Below are positions 36,071 through 44,343 of a DNA stretch of 64,000 nt, one piece after another. The notes under the pieces were generated by a model. The model was not told the DNA's origin. It worked only from the letters and a program-made list of their open reading frames with translations, and made no database searches. This stretch comes from Massilia alkalitolerans DSM 17462 (GTDB lineage Bacteria > Pseudomonadota > Gammaproteobacteria > Burkholderiales > Burkholderiaceae_D), in contig NZ_ATYR01000012.1 in assembly GCF_000427785.1 (NCBI RefSeq), positions 96,379-160,378 on the forward strand, read 5' to 3'. How positions within the stretch are numbered: the first letter of the stretch is position 1; each line of letters begins with the position of its first letter. A program made the translations under genes and the position numbers.

Positions 36071-36499
36071 ATGCACGCTTATCAAACCAACAGTCCCGAA
36101 GCAGTCAGTCGCATCCTGGCGCTGACCATGATCGTCGACGGCCACCTGAGCCCCGCCGAGGTGAGCGCCATGCACCACTCCAAATACCTGGAGCAGGTGC
36201 AGATCGACGACGACACCTTCGACCGTACCCTGCGCGAGCTGTGCGAAGACCTGCTCGATGCCGCCGCCAACCGCCGCGCCGGCATGGTCGAGATCGACCC
36301 GCGTCTGATGGACGCCCTGCTGCTCGACCTGCGCGATCCGCTGCTGCAGATCCGCGTGTGGAGGACCATGGTCGACATCATCCACGCCGACGGCCACCTC
36401 GACGGCCGCGAAGCGACGCTGGTGCGGCGCGCGGCGCGCGCCTGGTTCGGCCAGATCGATGCCGAGGATTCCTTCACCACCGCGGCCCTGGCCAACTAA
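36071..36499 (+). CDS. TerB-like tellurite resistance protein
   Basis: A 142-aa all-helical protein of the TerB family. RILALTMIVDGHLSPAEVSA (about residues 13-32) and RTMVDIIHADGHLDGREATL carry the paired DGxLxxxE metal-binding-like motifs of TerB domains. Cytoplasmic, often encoded with TerC and proposed to link it to stress sensing. The start is the ATG at 36071 after GAGGTCACC; an upstream in-frame codon at 36038 has no ribosome-binding site. terC follows after 27 bp, and the divergent LysR gene likely regulates both. Confidence 0.82.
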   Translation: MHAYQTNSPEAVSRILALTMIVDGHLSPAEVSAMHHSKYLEQVQIDDDTFDRTLRELCEDLLDAAANRRAGMVEIDPRLMDALLLDLRDPLLQIRVWRTMVDIIHADGHLDGREATLVRRAARAWFGQIDAEDSFTTAALAN

Positions 36500-36526
36500 G
36501 GCCGCCTGACCTGAACGGAGCACATC

Positions 36527-37513
36527 ATGGAATTTCTCACTGCACTCTGGCTCGGCACGCCAGCCTGGGCCTGGCTGGTGTTCCTCACCATCGTCGTGGT
36601 GCTGCTGGCCTTCGACCTTGGCGTGCTGAACAAAAAGGACCACGTCATCGGGGTCAAGGAAAGCCTGAAGCTGTCGGCGCTGTACATCGCCGCGGGCCTG
36701 CTGTTCGGCCTGTGGGTCTGGCATGAATTCGGCAGCGAAAAAGGCATGCACTTCTACACGGGCTTCCTGATCGAGAAGAGCCTGTCGCTGGATAACATCT
36801 TCGTGATCTCGCTGATCTTCGCCACCCTGGCGATCCCGCCGCTCTACCAGCACCGCGTGCTGTTCTGGGGCATCATGGGTGTGATCGTCACGCGCGGCAT
36901 CATGATCGGCGCCGGCACTGCCCTGGTCGAAAGCTATTACTGGACCCTTTACATCTTCGGCGCCTTCCTGGTCTTCACCGGCATCAAGATGTTTTTCGTG
37001 GATACCGACAGCGACGACATCCGCGAGAGCAAGGTGCTGTCCTGGCTGAAGGGCCACATGCGCATCACGCCCGAACTGCACGGCAACCACTTCCTGGTGC
37101 GCCAGCCCGACCCGGCGCAACCCGGCAAGACCCTGCTGTGGGCGACGCCGCTGTTCCTGGCGCTGTGCATGGTGGAGATCACCGACGTGGTATTCGCAGT
37201 CGACAGCGTGCCGGCGATCTTCGCGATCACCAGCGATCCGTTCGTCGTCTACACCTCGAACATCTTCGCGGTGCTGGGCCTGCGTGCGCTGTACTTCGCG
37301 CTGGCGGCGATGGTGGCGCGCTTCCACTACCTGAAGTACTCGCTGGCCGCGGTGCTGGTCTTCATCGGCTCGAAGATCTTCCTGGGCGACTTCGTTTTCG
37401 GCGGCAAGGTGCCGGCAGCGCTGTCGCTGGCGGTGACCGGAGTGCTGCTTGCCTCGGGCATCCTGTACTCGCTGTGGAAGACCCGTAATGACCCGCCGGC
37501 GGTAGCGGGCTAA
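36527..37513 (+). CDS. TerC-family integral membrane protein
   Basis: A 328-aa polytopic protein with about eight to nine membrane segments. It shows the TerC hallmarks FDLGVLNKKDHVI near residue 28, EKSLSLDNIFVISLIFA near 76-92 and VEITDVVFAVDSVPAIFAIT near 214-233, whose acidic residues within membrane helices fit metal-ion export (some members export Mn2+, as with Alx/MeeF proteins). TerC proteins of this length correspond to the Alx-like group. ATG 36527 follows GGAGCAC. Operon with the TerB gene; a long hairpin lies downstream. Confidence 0.9.
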   Translation: MEFLTALWLGTPAWAWLVFLTIVVVLLAFDLGVLNKKDHVIGVKESLKLSALYIAAGLLFGLWVWHEFGSEKGMHFYTGFLIEKSLSLDNIFVISLIFATLAIPPLYQHRVLFWGIMGVIVTRGIMIGAGTALVESYYWTLYIFGAFLVFTGIKMFFVDTDSDDIRESKVLSWLKGHMRITPELHGNHFLVRQPDPAQPGKTLLWATPLFLALCMVEITDVVFAVDSVPAIFAITSDPFVVYTSNIFAVLGLRALYFALAAMVARFHYLKYSLAAVLVFIGSKIFLGDFVFGGKVPAALSLAVTGVLLASGILYSLWKTRNDPPAVAG

Positions 37514-37528
37514 CAGCAGCAAACCCAC

Positions 37529-37577
37529 ACGGCGGCACGGGCAGGCGCGAAGCAAATAGCGCCGACCGTGCCGCCGT
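37529..37577 (+). terminator. Long hairpin after terC
   Basis: ACGGCGGCACGG (37529-37540) and CCGTGCCGCCGT (37566-37577) form a perfect 12-bp stem; the loop contains a smaller GGCGC-type stem. T-rich bases (CTCGTTTCC) follow. Probable end of terBC transcripts. Confidence 0.6.
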
Positions 37578-37636
37578 CTCGTTTCCACCCTTCTCGGCAG
37601 TTGACTCCGTACTAAGCCTCAGCCATACTCGGATAA

Positions 37637-37675
37637 ATGCTAGCGCTATCATTTAGTGATATATAAATGGTAGCG
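37637..37675. promoter_or_regulatory. LacI-type operator upstream of the xyloside transporter
   Basis: ATGCTAGCGCTATCATTT begins at 37637 and is followed after 8 bp by an inverted half, TAAATGGTAGCG (37664-37675, partner CGCTATCATTTA at 37644-37655, one mismatch). It matches the motif found upstream of the other units of this island (44148, 44271, 47864). It resembles the Xanthomonas xyl-box TGGTAGCGCTAACA as I remember it. Confidence 0.65.
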
Positions 37676-37725
37676 ACTGGTTCCGGCGCGTCAGACGCCT
37701 GACTTATAACGATATCCGAGACACT

Positions 37726-39210
37726 ATGAGCAATCCAAAAGCGACCCCTTCACGGCTGGGCGTAGTCGAAAAGCTCGGCTACAGCGTGGGCGACCTTGCC
37801 GCCAACCTGATCTTCCAGACCCTGCTGACCTTCATCGCCTTCTTCTACACGGACGTATACAAGGTCAGCCCCGGCGCAGCGGCTTCCATCATCTTCGTCG
37901 GCGGCATCGTCGGCGCCTGCTTCAATCCGCTGATGGGCCTGCTGGCCGACCGCACCCATACGCGCTGGGGCAAGTTCCGTCCCTGGATCCTGTGGACCTC
38001 GATCCCCTTCGGGCTCACCGCGCTGCTGGCCTTCAGCACGCCCGATCTCGGACAGCAGGGCAAGATCGTCTATGCGCTGCTGACCTACATTCTCCTGATG
38101 CTGGTCTACTCGGCCAACAACCTGCCCTACTCGGCCCTGAGCGGGGTCCTGACCGGCAATATGGCCGAACGCAACAGCCTGTCGGCCTACCGCTTCACCG
38201 CCGTGATGGTCGCCCAGTTCATCATCCAGGTCCTGCTGTTGCCGCTGGTGCTGATCGCGGGCGGCGGCGACAAGGCGCTCGGCTTCCAGAACGTGATGAC
38301 CGTATTCGCGATCGTGGGCACCGTCTTCTTCCTGATCACCTTCTCCACCACCCGCGAGCGGGTGGTGCCGGCGCCGACGCAGCGTTCCAGCATCCGCCAG
38401 GACATCGTGGACCTGCTGGGCAACCGGCCCTGGGTCGTGATGCTGGTGCTGACCATCCTGGTGTTCATCACGCTGGCCCTGAAAGGCGGCACCTACGTCT
38501 ACTACTTCAACTCCTACCTGAGCGAAACGCACCTCGCGGCCTTCCTCGAGAACATCGGCTTCAATGGCTTCATCGCCGGGCTGAACGCGGTGCTCGCCAG
38601 CGTCGGCCTGACCGCCTTCCACTGGCCGAAAGATGCCGCCACCTCGGGCTTCAGCGTGTTCAATGCCGTCGGCATCATCATGATGATCATCGGGATCGGC
38701 TTTTCCAAGCCACTGGCGGACCGCTTCGGCAAGCGCGACGTGTTCGGCGCCGCGCTGCTGGTCTCGACCTCCTTCATGCTGGCCCTGTACTTCTTCCCGC
38801 CCGAGTCCATCGGCCCGGTCTTCCTGTGCCAGCTGCTGCACGGCTTCTTCTACGGCATCACGATCCCGCTGCTGTGGGCCATGATCGCCGACGTCGCCGA
38901 CTACTCGGAATGGAAGAACAACCGGCGCGCCACCGCCCTGCTGTTCTCGGCGATGATCTTCGGCCTCAAGGCGGGCCTGAGCATCGGCGGCGCCCTGGTC
39001 GCGGCCCTGCTGTCCCATTACGGGTATGACGCGTCGCTGCCGGCCCAGGCGCCCGAGACGGCGAACGGCATCCTGCTGTCGGTCAGCGTATGGGCCTCGA
39101 TTCCCTTCCTGCTCGGCGTCGCCAGCCTGGCGCTGTACGACATCCGCAAGTCGGTCGAGCTGCAGATCGAGCGCGATCTCGGCGACCGCCGCGCCGCCAC
39201 CCAGCACTGA
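37726..39210 (+). CDS. GPH-family sugar:cation symporter (MFS)
   Basis: A 494-aa MFS transporter of the glycoside-pentoside-hexuronide family. N-terminal VEKLGYSVGDLAANLIFQTL, then LADRTHTRWGKFRPWILWTS (the GPH signature with D-R-T-x-x-R-W-G-K-F-R-P), about twelve membrane segments, and ADVADYSEWKNNRRATALLF in the second half. Such symporters import xylosides, xylo-oligosaccharides or glucuronides with H+ or Na+. The GH43 gene follows after 28 bp, and a LacI-type operator lies upstream, so uptake of xylo-oligosaccharides is the likely role. Confidence 0.9.
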   Translation: MSNPKATPSRLGVVEKLGYSVGDLAANLIFQTLLTFIAFFYTDVYKVSPGAAASIIFVGGIVGACFNPLMGLLADRTHTRWGKFRPWILWTSIPFGLTALLAFSTPDLGQQGKIVYALLTYILLMLVYSANNLPYSALSGVLTGNMAERNSLSAYRFTAVMVAQFIIQVLLLPLVLIAGGGDKALGFQNVMTVFAIVGTVFFLITFSTTRERVVPAPTQRSSIRQDIVDLLGNRPWVVMLVLTILVFITLALKGGTYVYYFNSYLSETHLAAFLENIGFNGFIAGLNAVLASVGLTAFHWPKDAATSGFSVFNAVGIIMMIIGIGFSKPLADRFGKRDVFGAALLVSTSFMLALYFFPPESIGPVFLCQLLHGFFYGITIPLLWAMIADVADYSEWKNNRRATALLFSAMIFGLKAGLSIGGALVAALLSHYGYDASLPAQAPETANGILLSVSVWASIPFLLGVASLALYDIRKSVELQIERDLGDRRAATQH

Positions 39211-39238
39211 TTTTCTTCAAACGACAAACAGGCACCAC

Positions 39239-40258
39239 ATGTCCGAAATCATCGACACCGAGCGCGTGCAGGAACTGAAGGCGCGCGCCATTTCCGCTCC
39301 GCTCGTCACCCATATCTATACCGCCGACCCTTCCGCCCATGTCTTCGACGGCCGGATCTACATCTATCCCTCGCACGACATCGAAGCCGGCATCCCCTTC
39401 AACGACAACGGCGACCATTTCGCGATGGAGGACTACCACGTCCTCTCGCTCGACCATCCGGGCGGCGAAGCGGTCGACCACGGCGTCGCCCTCCACGTCA
39501 AGGACGTGCCCTGGGCCGAACGCCAGATGTGGGCGCCGGATGCGGCCTGCAAGGACGGCAAGTACTACCTGTACTTCCCGGCCAAGCGCCCGGACGGCAT
39601 CTTCCAGATCGGCGTCGCCGTCGGCGAGCACCCGGCCGGTCCTTTCGTACCCGAGCCCAAGCCGATCGAAGGCAGCTATTCGATCGATCCGGCCGTGTTC
39701 GAAGACGTCGACGGCGCCTTTTACATGTACTTCGGCGGGATCTGGGGCGGGCAGCTGCAGAAGTACCGCGACAATGCGTACGACGCAGCGAATGAAGAGC
39801 CGGATGCGAGCCAGGAAGCGCTGGCCCCGCGCGTGGCGCGCTTGAGCTCCGACATGAAGGAATTCGCGGAAGCGCCGCGCGAAGTGCTCATCCTCGACGA
39901 GGACGGCCAGCCCCTGCTCGCCGGCGACCACGAGCGCCGCTATTTCGAGGCGCCCTGGCTGCACCGGCACGACGGCAAGTATTACTTCTCTTACTCGACG
40001 GGCAATACCCACCTGCTCTGCTATGCGGTCGGCGACAGCCCCTACGGTCCGTTCACCTACCGCGGCCAGATCATGACGCCGGTGATCGGCTGGACCACGC
40101 ACCATTCGATCTGCGAGTTCGAGGGCCGCAGCTACCTGTTCTACCACGACAGCAGCCTGTCGGAAGGCGTGACCCACCTGCGCAGCGTGAAAGTCACCGA
40201 GCTGCATTACGACGACCAGGGGAACATCCTCACGATCTCGCCCTACGGCGAGCGCTAG
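39239..40258 (+). CDS. Glycoside hydrolase family 43 (beta-xylosidase / arabinofuranosidase)
   Basis: A 339-aa five-bladed beta-propeller enzyme without a signal peptide, so probably cytoplasmic. AHVFDGRIYIYPSHD (early aspartate base), QMWAPDAACKDGKYYLYFPA, GSYSIDPAVFEDVDG (pKa-modulating aspartate) and RRYFEAPWLHRHDGKYYFSY (catalytic glutamate acid) match GH43. It trims xylosyl or arabinosyl residues from imported oligosaccharides. The start is the ATG at 39239 (MSEIIDTERVQ); upstream in-frame sequence belongs to the transporter gene. Operon with the GPH symporter; a perfect bidirectional hairpin follows. Confidence 0.9.
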   Translation: MSEIIDTERVQELKARAISAPLVTHIYTADPSAHVFDGRIYIYPSHDIEAGIPFNDNGDHFAMEDYHVLSLDHPGGEAVDHGVALHVKDVPWAERQMWAPDAACKDGKYYLYFPAKRPDGIFQIGVAVGEHPAGPFVPEPKPIEGSYSIDPAVFEDVDGAFYMYFGGIWGGQLQKYRDNAYDAANEEPDASQEALAPRVARLSSDMKEFAEAPREVLILDEDGQPLLAGDHERRYFEAPWLHRHDGKYYFSYSTGNTHLLCYAVGDSPYGPFTYRGQIMTPVIGWTTHHSICEFEGRSYLFYHDSSLSEGVTHLRSVKVTELHYDDQGNILTISPYGER

Positions 40259-40278
40259 CATCCGGGAAGGAACAAAAG

Positions 40279-40303
40279 CAAAGGGCGCCGCTGGCGCCCT
40301 TTG
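40279..40303. terminator. Bidirectional terminator between GH43 and xylose dehydrogenase genes
   Basis: Perfect 11-bp stem CAAAGGGCGCC / GGCGCCCTTTG with a 3-nt loop, flanked by A-rich and T-rich bases, between two converging genes. Confidence 0.8.
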
Positions 40304-40325
40304 TCGTTTGTGAATGGCCTGCCCT

Positions 40326-41117
40326 TCAGGCGCCGTACCAGCCCGCATCCACGAAGTATTCGCGTCCGCTGCAGCGGCGCGCATTGCTCGACGCCAGGAA
40401 CAGCGCCAGCGCAGCAACATCCTGCATCTCGACGCGCTCCTTCAGGCACTGGCCCGCGATGATGCGCGCTTCTTCCTCCGGATCATGCCACAGGGCCTGC
40501 TGGCGCGGCGTGCGCACGCCGCCCGGCACGATGGTGTTGACGCGGATGCCGTGCGGGCCAAGCTCGCGGGCCAGCGCGCGGCTCAGGCCTTCGATCCCGG
40601 CCTTGGCCGTCATGTACAGCGCCAGCCGGGTGTGCGGCAGGTGCCAGGAAATCGAACCAAGGTTCAGGATCACACCCTGGCCACGCCGCTTCATGCCCGG
40701 CACCACGGCCTGGGCCGCGAAGAACTGGTGGCGCAGGTTCACGTTCATCCGGTTGTCCCAATAGCCTGGCGTGACCTCGTCGATCGCATGACGGTCGTCG
40801 TTGGCGGCATTGTTGAGCAGGATGTCGACGCCGCCGGCCTCCTCCTCGATGGCGGCGATGGCGGCGGACAGTGCGTCGAGGTCGGTCAGGTCGCAGCGCA
40901 CGAAGCGCGGAGCATGCCGCGCACCGGCCAGCGCGGTTTCCAGCTCGCGCGAGGCGTCCTCGGCAATGTCGAGGAACCAGACCTGCGCGCCCTGCCCGGC
41001 AAAGGCGGCGGTCAGCTCTGCGCCGATGCCGCTGCCGCCGCCGGTGACGATGACACGCTTGCCGGCCAGGTCGGGATAGCCGGCGTACGTGAATGCCTGT
41101 TCTTTATTGTCTGGCAT
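40326..41117 (-). CDS. SDR-family D-xylose dehydrogenase
   Basis: A 263-aa short-chain dehydrogenase closely resembling Caulobacter XylB, the NAD+-dependent D-xylose 1-dehydrogenase of the oxidative (Weimberg/Dahms) xylose pathways. Shared phrases include KRVIVTGGGSGIGAELTAAF, LLNNAANDDRHAIDEVTPGY, WDNRMNVNLRHQFFAAQAV, LGSISWHLP and YMTAKAGIEGLSRALAREL (YxxxK catalytic pair), then FVDAGWYGA. It forms xylonolactone/xylonate. The start is ATG 41117, 23 bp after the TonB receptor stop, so the two are co-transcribed. No xylose isomerase is present in the window. Confidence 0.87.
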   Translation of the reverse strand: MPDNKEQAFTYAGYPDLAGKRVIVTGGGSGIGAELTAAFAGQGAQVWFLDIAEDASRELETALAGARHAPRFVRCDLTDLDALSAAIAAIEEEAGGVDILLNNAANDDRHAIDEVTPGYWDNRMNVNLRHQFFAAQAVVPGMKRRGQGVILNLGSISWHLPHTRLALYMTAKAGIEGLSRALARELGPHGIRVNTIVPGGVRTPRQQALWHDPEEEARIIAGQCLKERVEMQDVAALALFLASSNARRCSGREYFVDAGWYGA

Positions 41118-41140
41118 GGGATCTCTTGAAACGGCCTCCA

Positions 41141-44080
41141 TCAAAACTTCATGCGCATGCCGACCGAGATGGTGCGGCCCGGCTTGTAGCTGGTGAAGGT
41201 GGCGTTCGAGAACTGGAAGTAAGCGCGGCGCACGGTGTCGGTCGCGTTCACCACGTCGAAGCTCAGGGTCGGCAGGCCGTCGCGGTCGAACAGCTTCTCC
41301 AGGTCGAACTGCGACGAGAAGTCGAGCTGCTTGAAGTCGTCGCTGTACAAGGCCGCGGCGGCGATGCCGTTCTGGTTCAGGCCCGAGATCTGGCTGCCCT
41401 GCGAATAGGTGTGCGACAGGCGCGCCATGAAGCCATGGTTCTCGTAGTAGAGCTGGAAGTTGTTGCTCTTCTTCGGCACGCCCAGCGCCACGAAGCCCTG
41501 GGTGCCTTCGCCGGTCGCCTTCTGGTCGATCAGGGTTAGGGTTTCCGAGAAGCCGAAACCGCGCCATGGCAGCAGCTTGTCGAGCGGCTGCACCCAGCCC
41601 AGCTCCAGGCCCTTGATCTTCAGTTCGCCGCCGGCGTTGCGCTGCGAAGTCATCACCACGTTGGCGTTGGCGGGACCGCCGCGGGCGTCGAGCGCCTGCT
41701 GCATGGTCGGGGTCACGCTCTCGTAGGTGACGCCGTACTGGGCCAGGGCGCTGAAGGGCAGGGTATTGTTCTGGTTGACCGTGAAGCCGTTCAGCGTCTT
41801 CTGGAACACCGTGGCAGCGACATAGCCTTCGCGTCCGGTGTACCACTCGACGCCGAAGTCCAGGTTGTCCGAGATGTAGGGCGCCAGGTTCGGTGCGCCC
41901 AGGCTGCCGATGTCGGCCGACGGGTTCGAGAAGTTGATGCCCGGACGCAGGGCTTCCGGATTGGCGCGGGTCATCGAGCGCGAGGCCGAGGCGCGCAGCA
42001 CCACGTTCTTCGCCAGGTCGAGGGCGGCGCTGGCGGACGGCAGCGTATTGCTGTAGGTCTTGTCGACATAGACCCACTGGTTCACGTTCGGGAAGGGCGT
42101 GGCGCCGGCCGGCAGGCTGGCGTTGCGCGGGTCGGCCACCGAGTTGTAGGCGCCCACGCTCTGTTCGGTGCGCACGTAGCGCACGCCGGCGTTGTAGCGC
42201 AGCTGGTAGCCCACCAGCCGGGTGACGCCGTCGGCTTGCAGGAACACGCCCTTGGTCTTCTCCTGGATGAAGCCGGTGGCCGCGCCGGTATTGGCCGCGC
42301 CGGTGATCGGCGCCTGGTCGAGCAGCTGCTGGTAGTTGGTGTCGCCCGCGAAGCGCTGCCAGTCGACTTCGATCAGGCCGTTCGGGCCGCGGCGCAGGTA
42401 CTCGCCCACGCGCGCGCCGATCGTGCCCGCACCCTGGCAGCCGGCCACGTTACCGCAGATCAGGTTCTGCCAGGCGGTCGAGTTGTCGCGCGCGGTGATG
42501 CGGCGCAGGATGTCGTCGTAGGCGAAGCCACCCTTCACGCTGAAGTCGCTGTCGCCCCAGGTCAGGTCGGAACGCAAGCCCTTGGTACTGGTCTCGCGCA
42601 GCTCCTGCTGCAGGTTGACGCGTGCGCCGTTTGCGGTGTCGAGCCGGTAGTTGGCCGGATTCGTGATGTCCATCGAGCTGACGATGCGCGGGATCGGTCC
42701 ATTGGTGAAGCTCACGGTATTGCCCGCGTTGACCGGCGTGACCGGCAGCACGGTGGGCGACTCGCGCGAGAACTCCGACTTGGTGTAGTTCAGCTGGGCG
42801 TTCAGCTTGAGCTTCTCGCCGAGCTGCCATTCCATGCCCGGGTTGACGCCCTTCAGGCGCACCTTCTCCATATAGGGACGGTATTCGGCAAAGAACTGGG
42901 CGTTTGCGAAGGTGCCGCTTTCGACCACGCAGCCGTTGGCGCAGTCACTGCGGTCGACCTTCATGTCCAGCGGGATGATGGCGCCGTTGCGGCCGATCCA
43001 GTTGGTATCGATGCGCTGCAGGTCGTTGTCCTTCTCGCTGTACATGGTATCGACGTAGAAGTGCAGGCCGGCGCTCGGACGGAACTCGCCGGACAGGATC
43101 GCGGTGACCTTGTCCTTGTCGCCGTACTGCGCCATCTGGCGACCCAGGCGCGGAATCAGGGCGTTGTCGATCTGCTGGATGCTCAGGCCCGGGTTACGGG
43201 CCAGCAGCAAGGCCTGGTCGATGGCGGCGCCCGGGGTCAGGCCGTTGCCGGCATTGCTCGGGACGGTCGCCGGGATGGTCCAGTTGCCGCCGCCGGTGTT
43301 GTTGCGGGTCGGGCTGCCGTTCTGGGCCGCGGTCAGGTTCGGGTTGGTCAGGCCGATGGTCTCGTAGCCGGTGGCCTGCACCTTGGACTTGTTCCAGGCG
43401 ACGCCGCCCAGGATGCCCCAGGTGTTGTCGAAGGTCTTGCTGGCCAGGACCGAGCCGCGGTTGCCCCACTTGCCGGCGACCTGGTTGCGGGTGCCGCCCA
43501 GGTTGGCGGAGACGTAGCTGCCCTTGCGGTCGAAAGGACGCGCGCTGCGCATGTCGACCACGCCGGCGGCGCCGCCTTCGAGCAGCGACGCCGAAGGGCT
43601 CTTGCTGACGGTGAGCTTGGTGAACAGGTCGGTCGGCAGCAGGTCGAGGTCGACCTCGCGGTTGGTGTTCTGGCTGTCGGTGCTGCCGGTGGAGGCCACC
43701 GCGATCGGGGCGCCGTTCAGCAGGACCTTGGTGAAGCTGGTGCCCAGGCCGCGGATCTGAATGTTGACGCCCTCGCCCGTGATCTCGCGCGACACCTGCA
43801 CGCCCGGGATGCGGTTGAGCGATTCGGCGATGTTCGTGTCGGGGAATTTGCCGAGGTCCTCGGCGAAGATCGAATCCTGGAAGCCGGTGGCTTCGCGCTT
43901 GTCGCGCGCCGAGGTTTCCAGGCTGCCGCGGTAGCCGGTTACCTGCACGGTCTGGATCGCGCCCTGGGCGCTTGGCGCCGCCTCCTGCGCGTACGCTGCC
44001 GAGACCAGCCCGGCGAGGATGGTCAGTTGAAGAATGCGGCCGCCGGTATGACCGGGGCGCAGGAATCGCTGCTGGACCAT
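41141..44080 (-). CDS. TonB-dependent receptor for xylan oligosaccharides
   Basis: A 979-aa TonB-dependent receptor of the Caulobacter/Xanthomonas carbohydrate type. Signal peptide up to VSAAYAQ, TonB box-like TVQVTGYRGSL, plug domain with FPDTNIAESLNRIPGVQVSR and IQIRGLGTSFTKVLLNGAP, then a long barrel, ending in RTISVGMRMKF with a terminal aromatic. ATG 44080 has a strong AGGAGA upstream; an earlier TTG at 44107 is unlikely. Divergent from the GH67 gene, with two LacI-type operator copies between them. Probable substrate is glucuronoxylan oligosaccharide; that comes from context. Confidence 0.92.
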   Translation of the reverse strand: MVQQRFLRPGHTGGRILQLTILAGLVSAAYAQEAAPSAQGAIQTVQVTGYRGSLETSARDKREATGFQDSIFAEDLGKFPDTNIAESLNRIPGVQVSREITGEGVNIQIRGLGTSFTKVLLNGAPIAVASTGSTDSQNTNREVDLDLLPTDLFTKLTVSKSPSASLLEGGAAGVVDMRSARPFDRKGSYVSANLGGTRNQVAGKWGNRGSVLASKTFDNTWGILGGVAWNKSKVQATGYETIGLTNPNLTAAQNGSPTRNNTGGGNWTIPATVPSNAGNGLTPGAAIDQALLLARNPGLSIQQIDNALIPRLGRQMAQYGDKDKVTAILSGEFRPSAGLHFYVDTMYSEKDNDLQRIDTNWIGRNGAIIPLDMKVDRSDCANGCVVESGTFANAQFFAEYRPYMEKVRLKGVNPGMEWQLGEKLKLNAQLNYTKSEFSRESPTVLPVTPVNAGNTVSFTNGPIPRIVSSMDITNPANYRLDTANGARVNLQQELRETSTKGLRSDLTWGDSDFSVKGGFAYDDILRRITARDNSTAWQNLICGNVAGCQGAGTIGARVGEYLRRGPNGLIEVDWQRFAGDTNYQQLLDQAPITGAANTGAATGFIQEKTKGVFLQADGVTRLVGYQLRYNAGVRYVRTEQSVGAYNSVADPRNASLPAGATPFPNVNQWVYVDKTYSNTLPSASAALDLAKNVVLRASASRSMTRANPEALRPGINFSNPSADIGSLGAPNLAPYISDNLDFGVEWYTGREGYVAATVFQKTLNGFTVNQNNTLPFSALAQYGVTYESVTPTMQQALDARGGPANANVVMTSQRNAGGELKIKGLELGWVQPLDKLLPWRGFGFSETLTLIDQKATGEGTQGFVALGVPKKSNNFQLYYENHGFMARLSHTYSQGSQISGLNQNGIAAAALYSDDFKQLDFSSQFDLEKLFDRDGLPTLSFDVVNATDTVRRAYFQFSNATFTSYKPGRTISVGMRMKF

Positions 44081-44147
44081 GATTGTCTCCTGAGTATTTT
44101 TATGCAATATGTTGTCGGCGACGCGATCAACATTTTCAATAACATAA

Positions 44148-44165
44148 ATGTTATCGCAATCATTT
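44148..44165. promoter_or_regulatory. LacI-type operator, copy in the receptor promoter
   Basis: ATGTTATCGCAATCATTT at 44148-44165 differs at two positions from ATGTTAGCGCAACCATTT at 47864-47881. It lies 68 bp upstream of the receptor ATG. Confidence 0.65.
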
Positions 44166-44270
44166 TTAGTCTAAACTTCAACTTTTATACTTGTCAACTA
44201 ATATATTTGCGACGCACCGAGCCGCCGAAAAAGCGTGGCGCACACGAGAAATTAGTTACTGTTTGAAAAA

Positions 44271-44284
44271 GTTTGCGCTAACAT
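44271..44284. promoter_or_regulatory. LacI-type operator, copy in the GH67 promoter
   Basis: GTTTGCGCTAACAT, which on the minus strand reads ATGTTAGCGCAAAC and shares the first 12 bases with the copy at 47864. It lies 60 bp upstream of the GH67 start. Confidence 0.65.
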
Positions 44285-44343
44285 CCGGATTCCAACATAC
44301 GTCAGGCGCAACTAGGCCGGACAACAAAACGACGGAGACTATC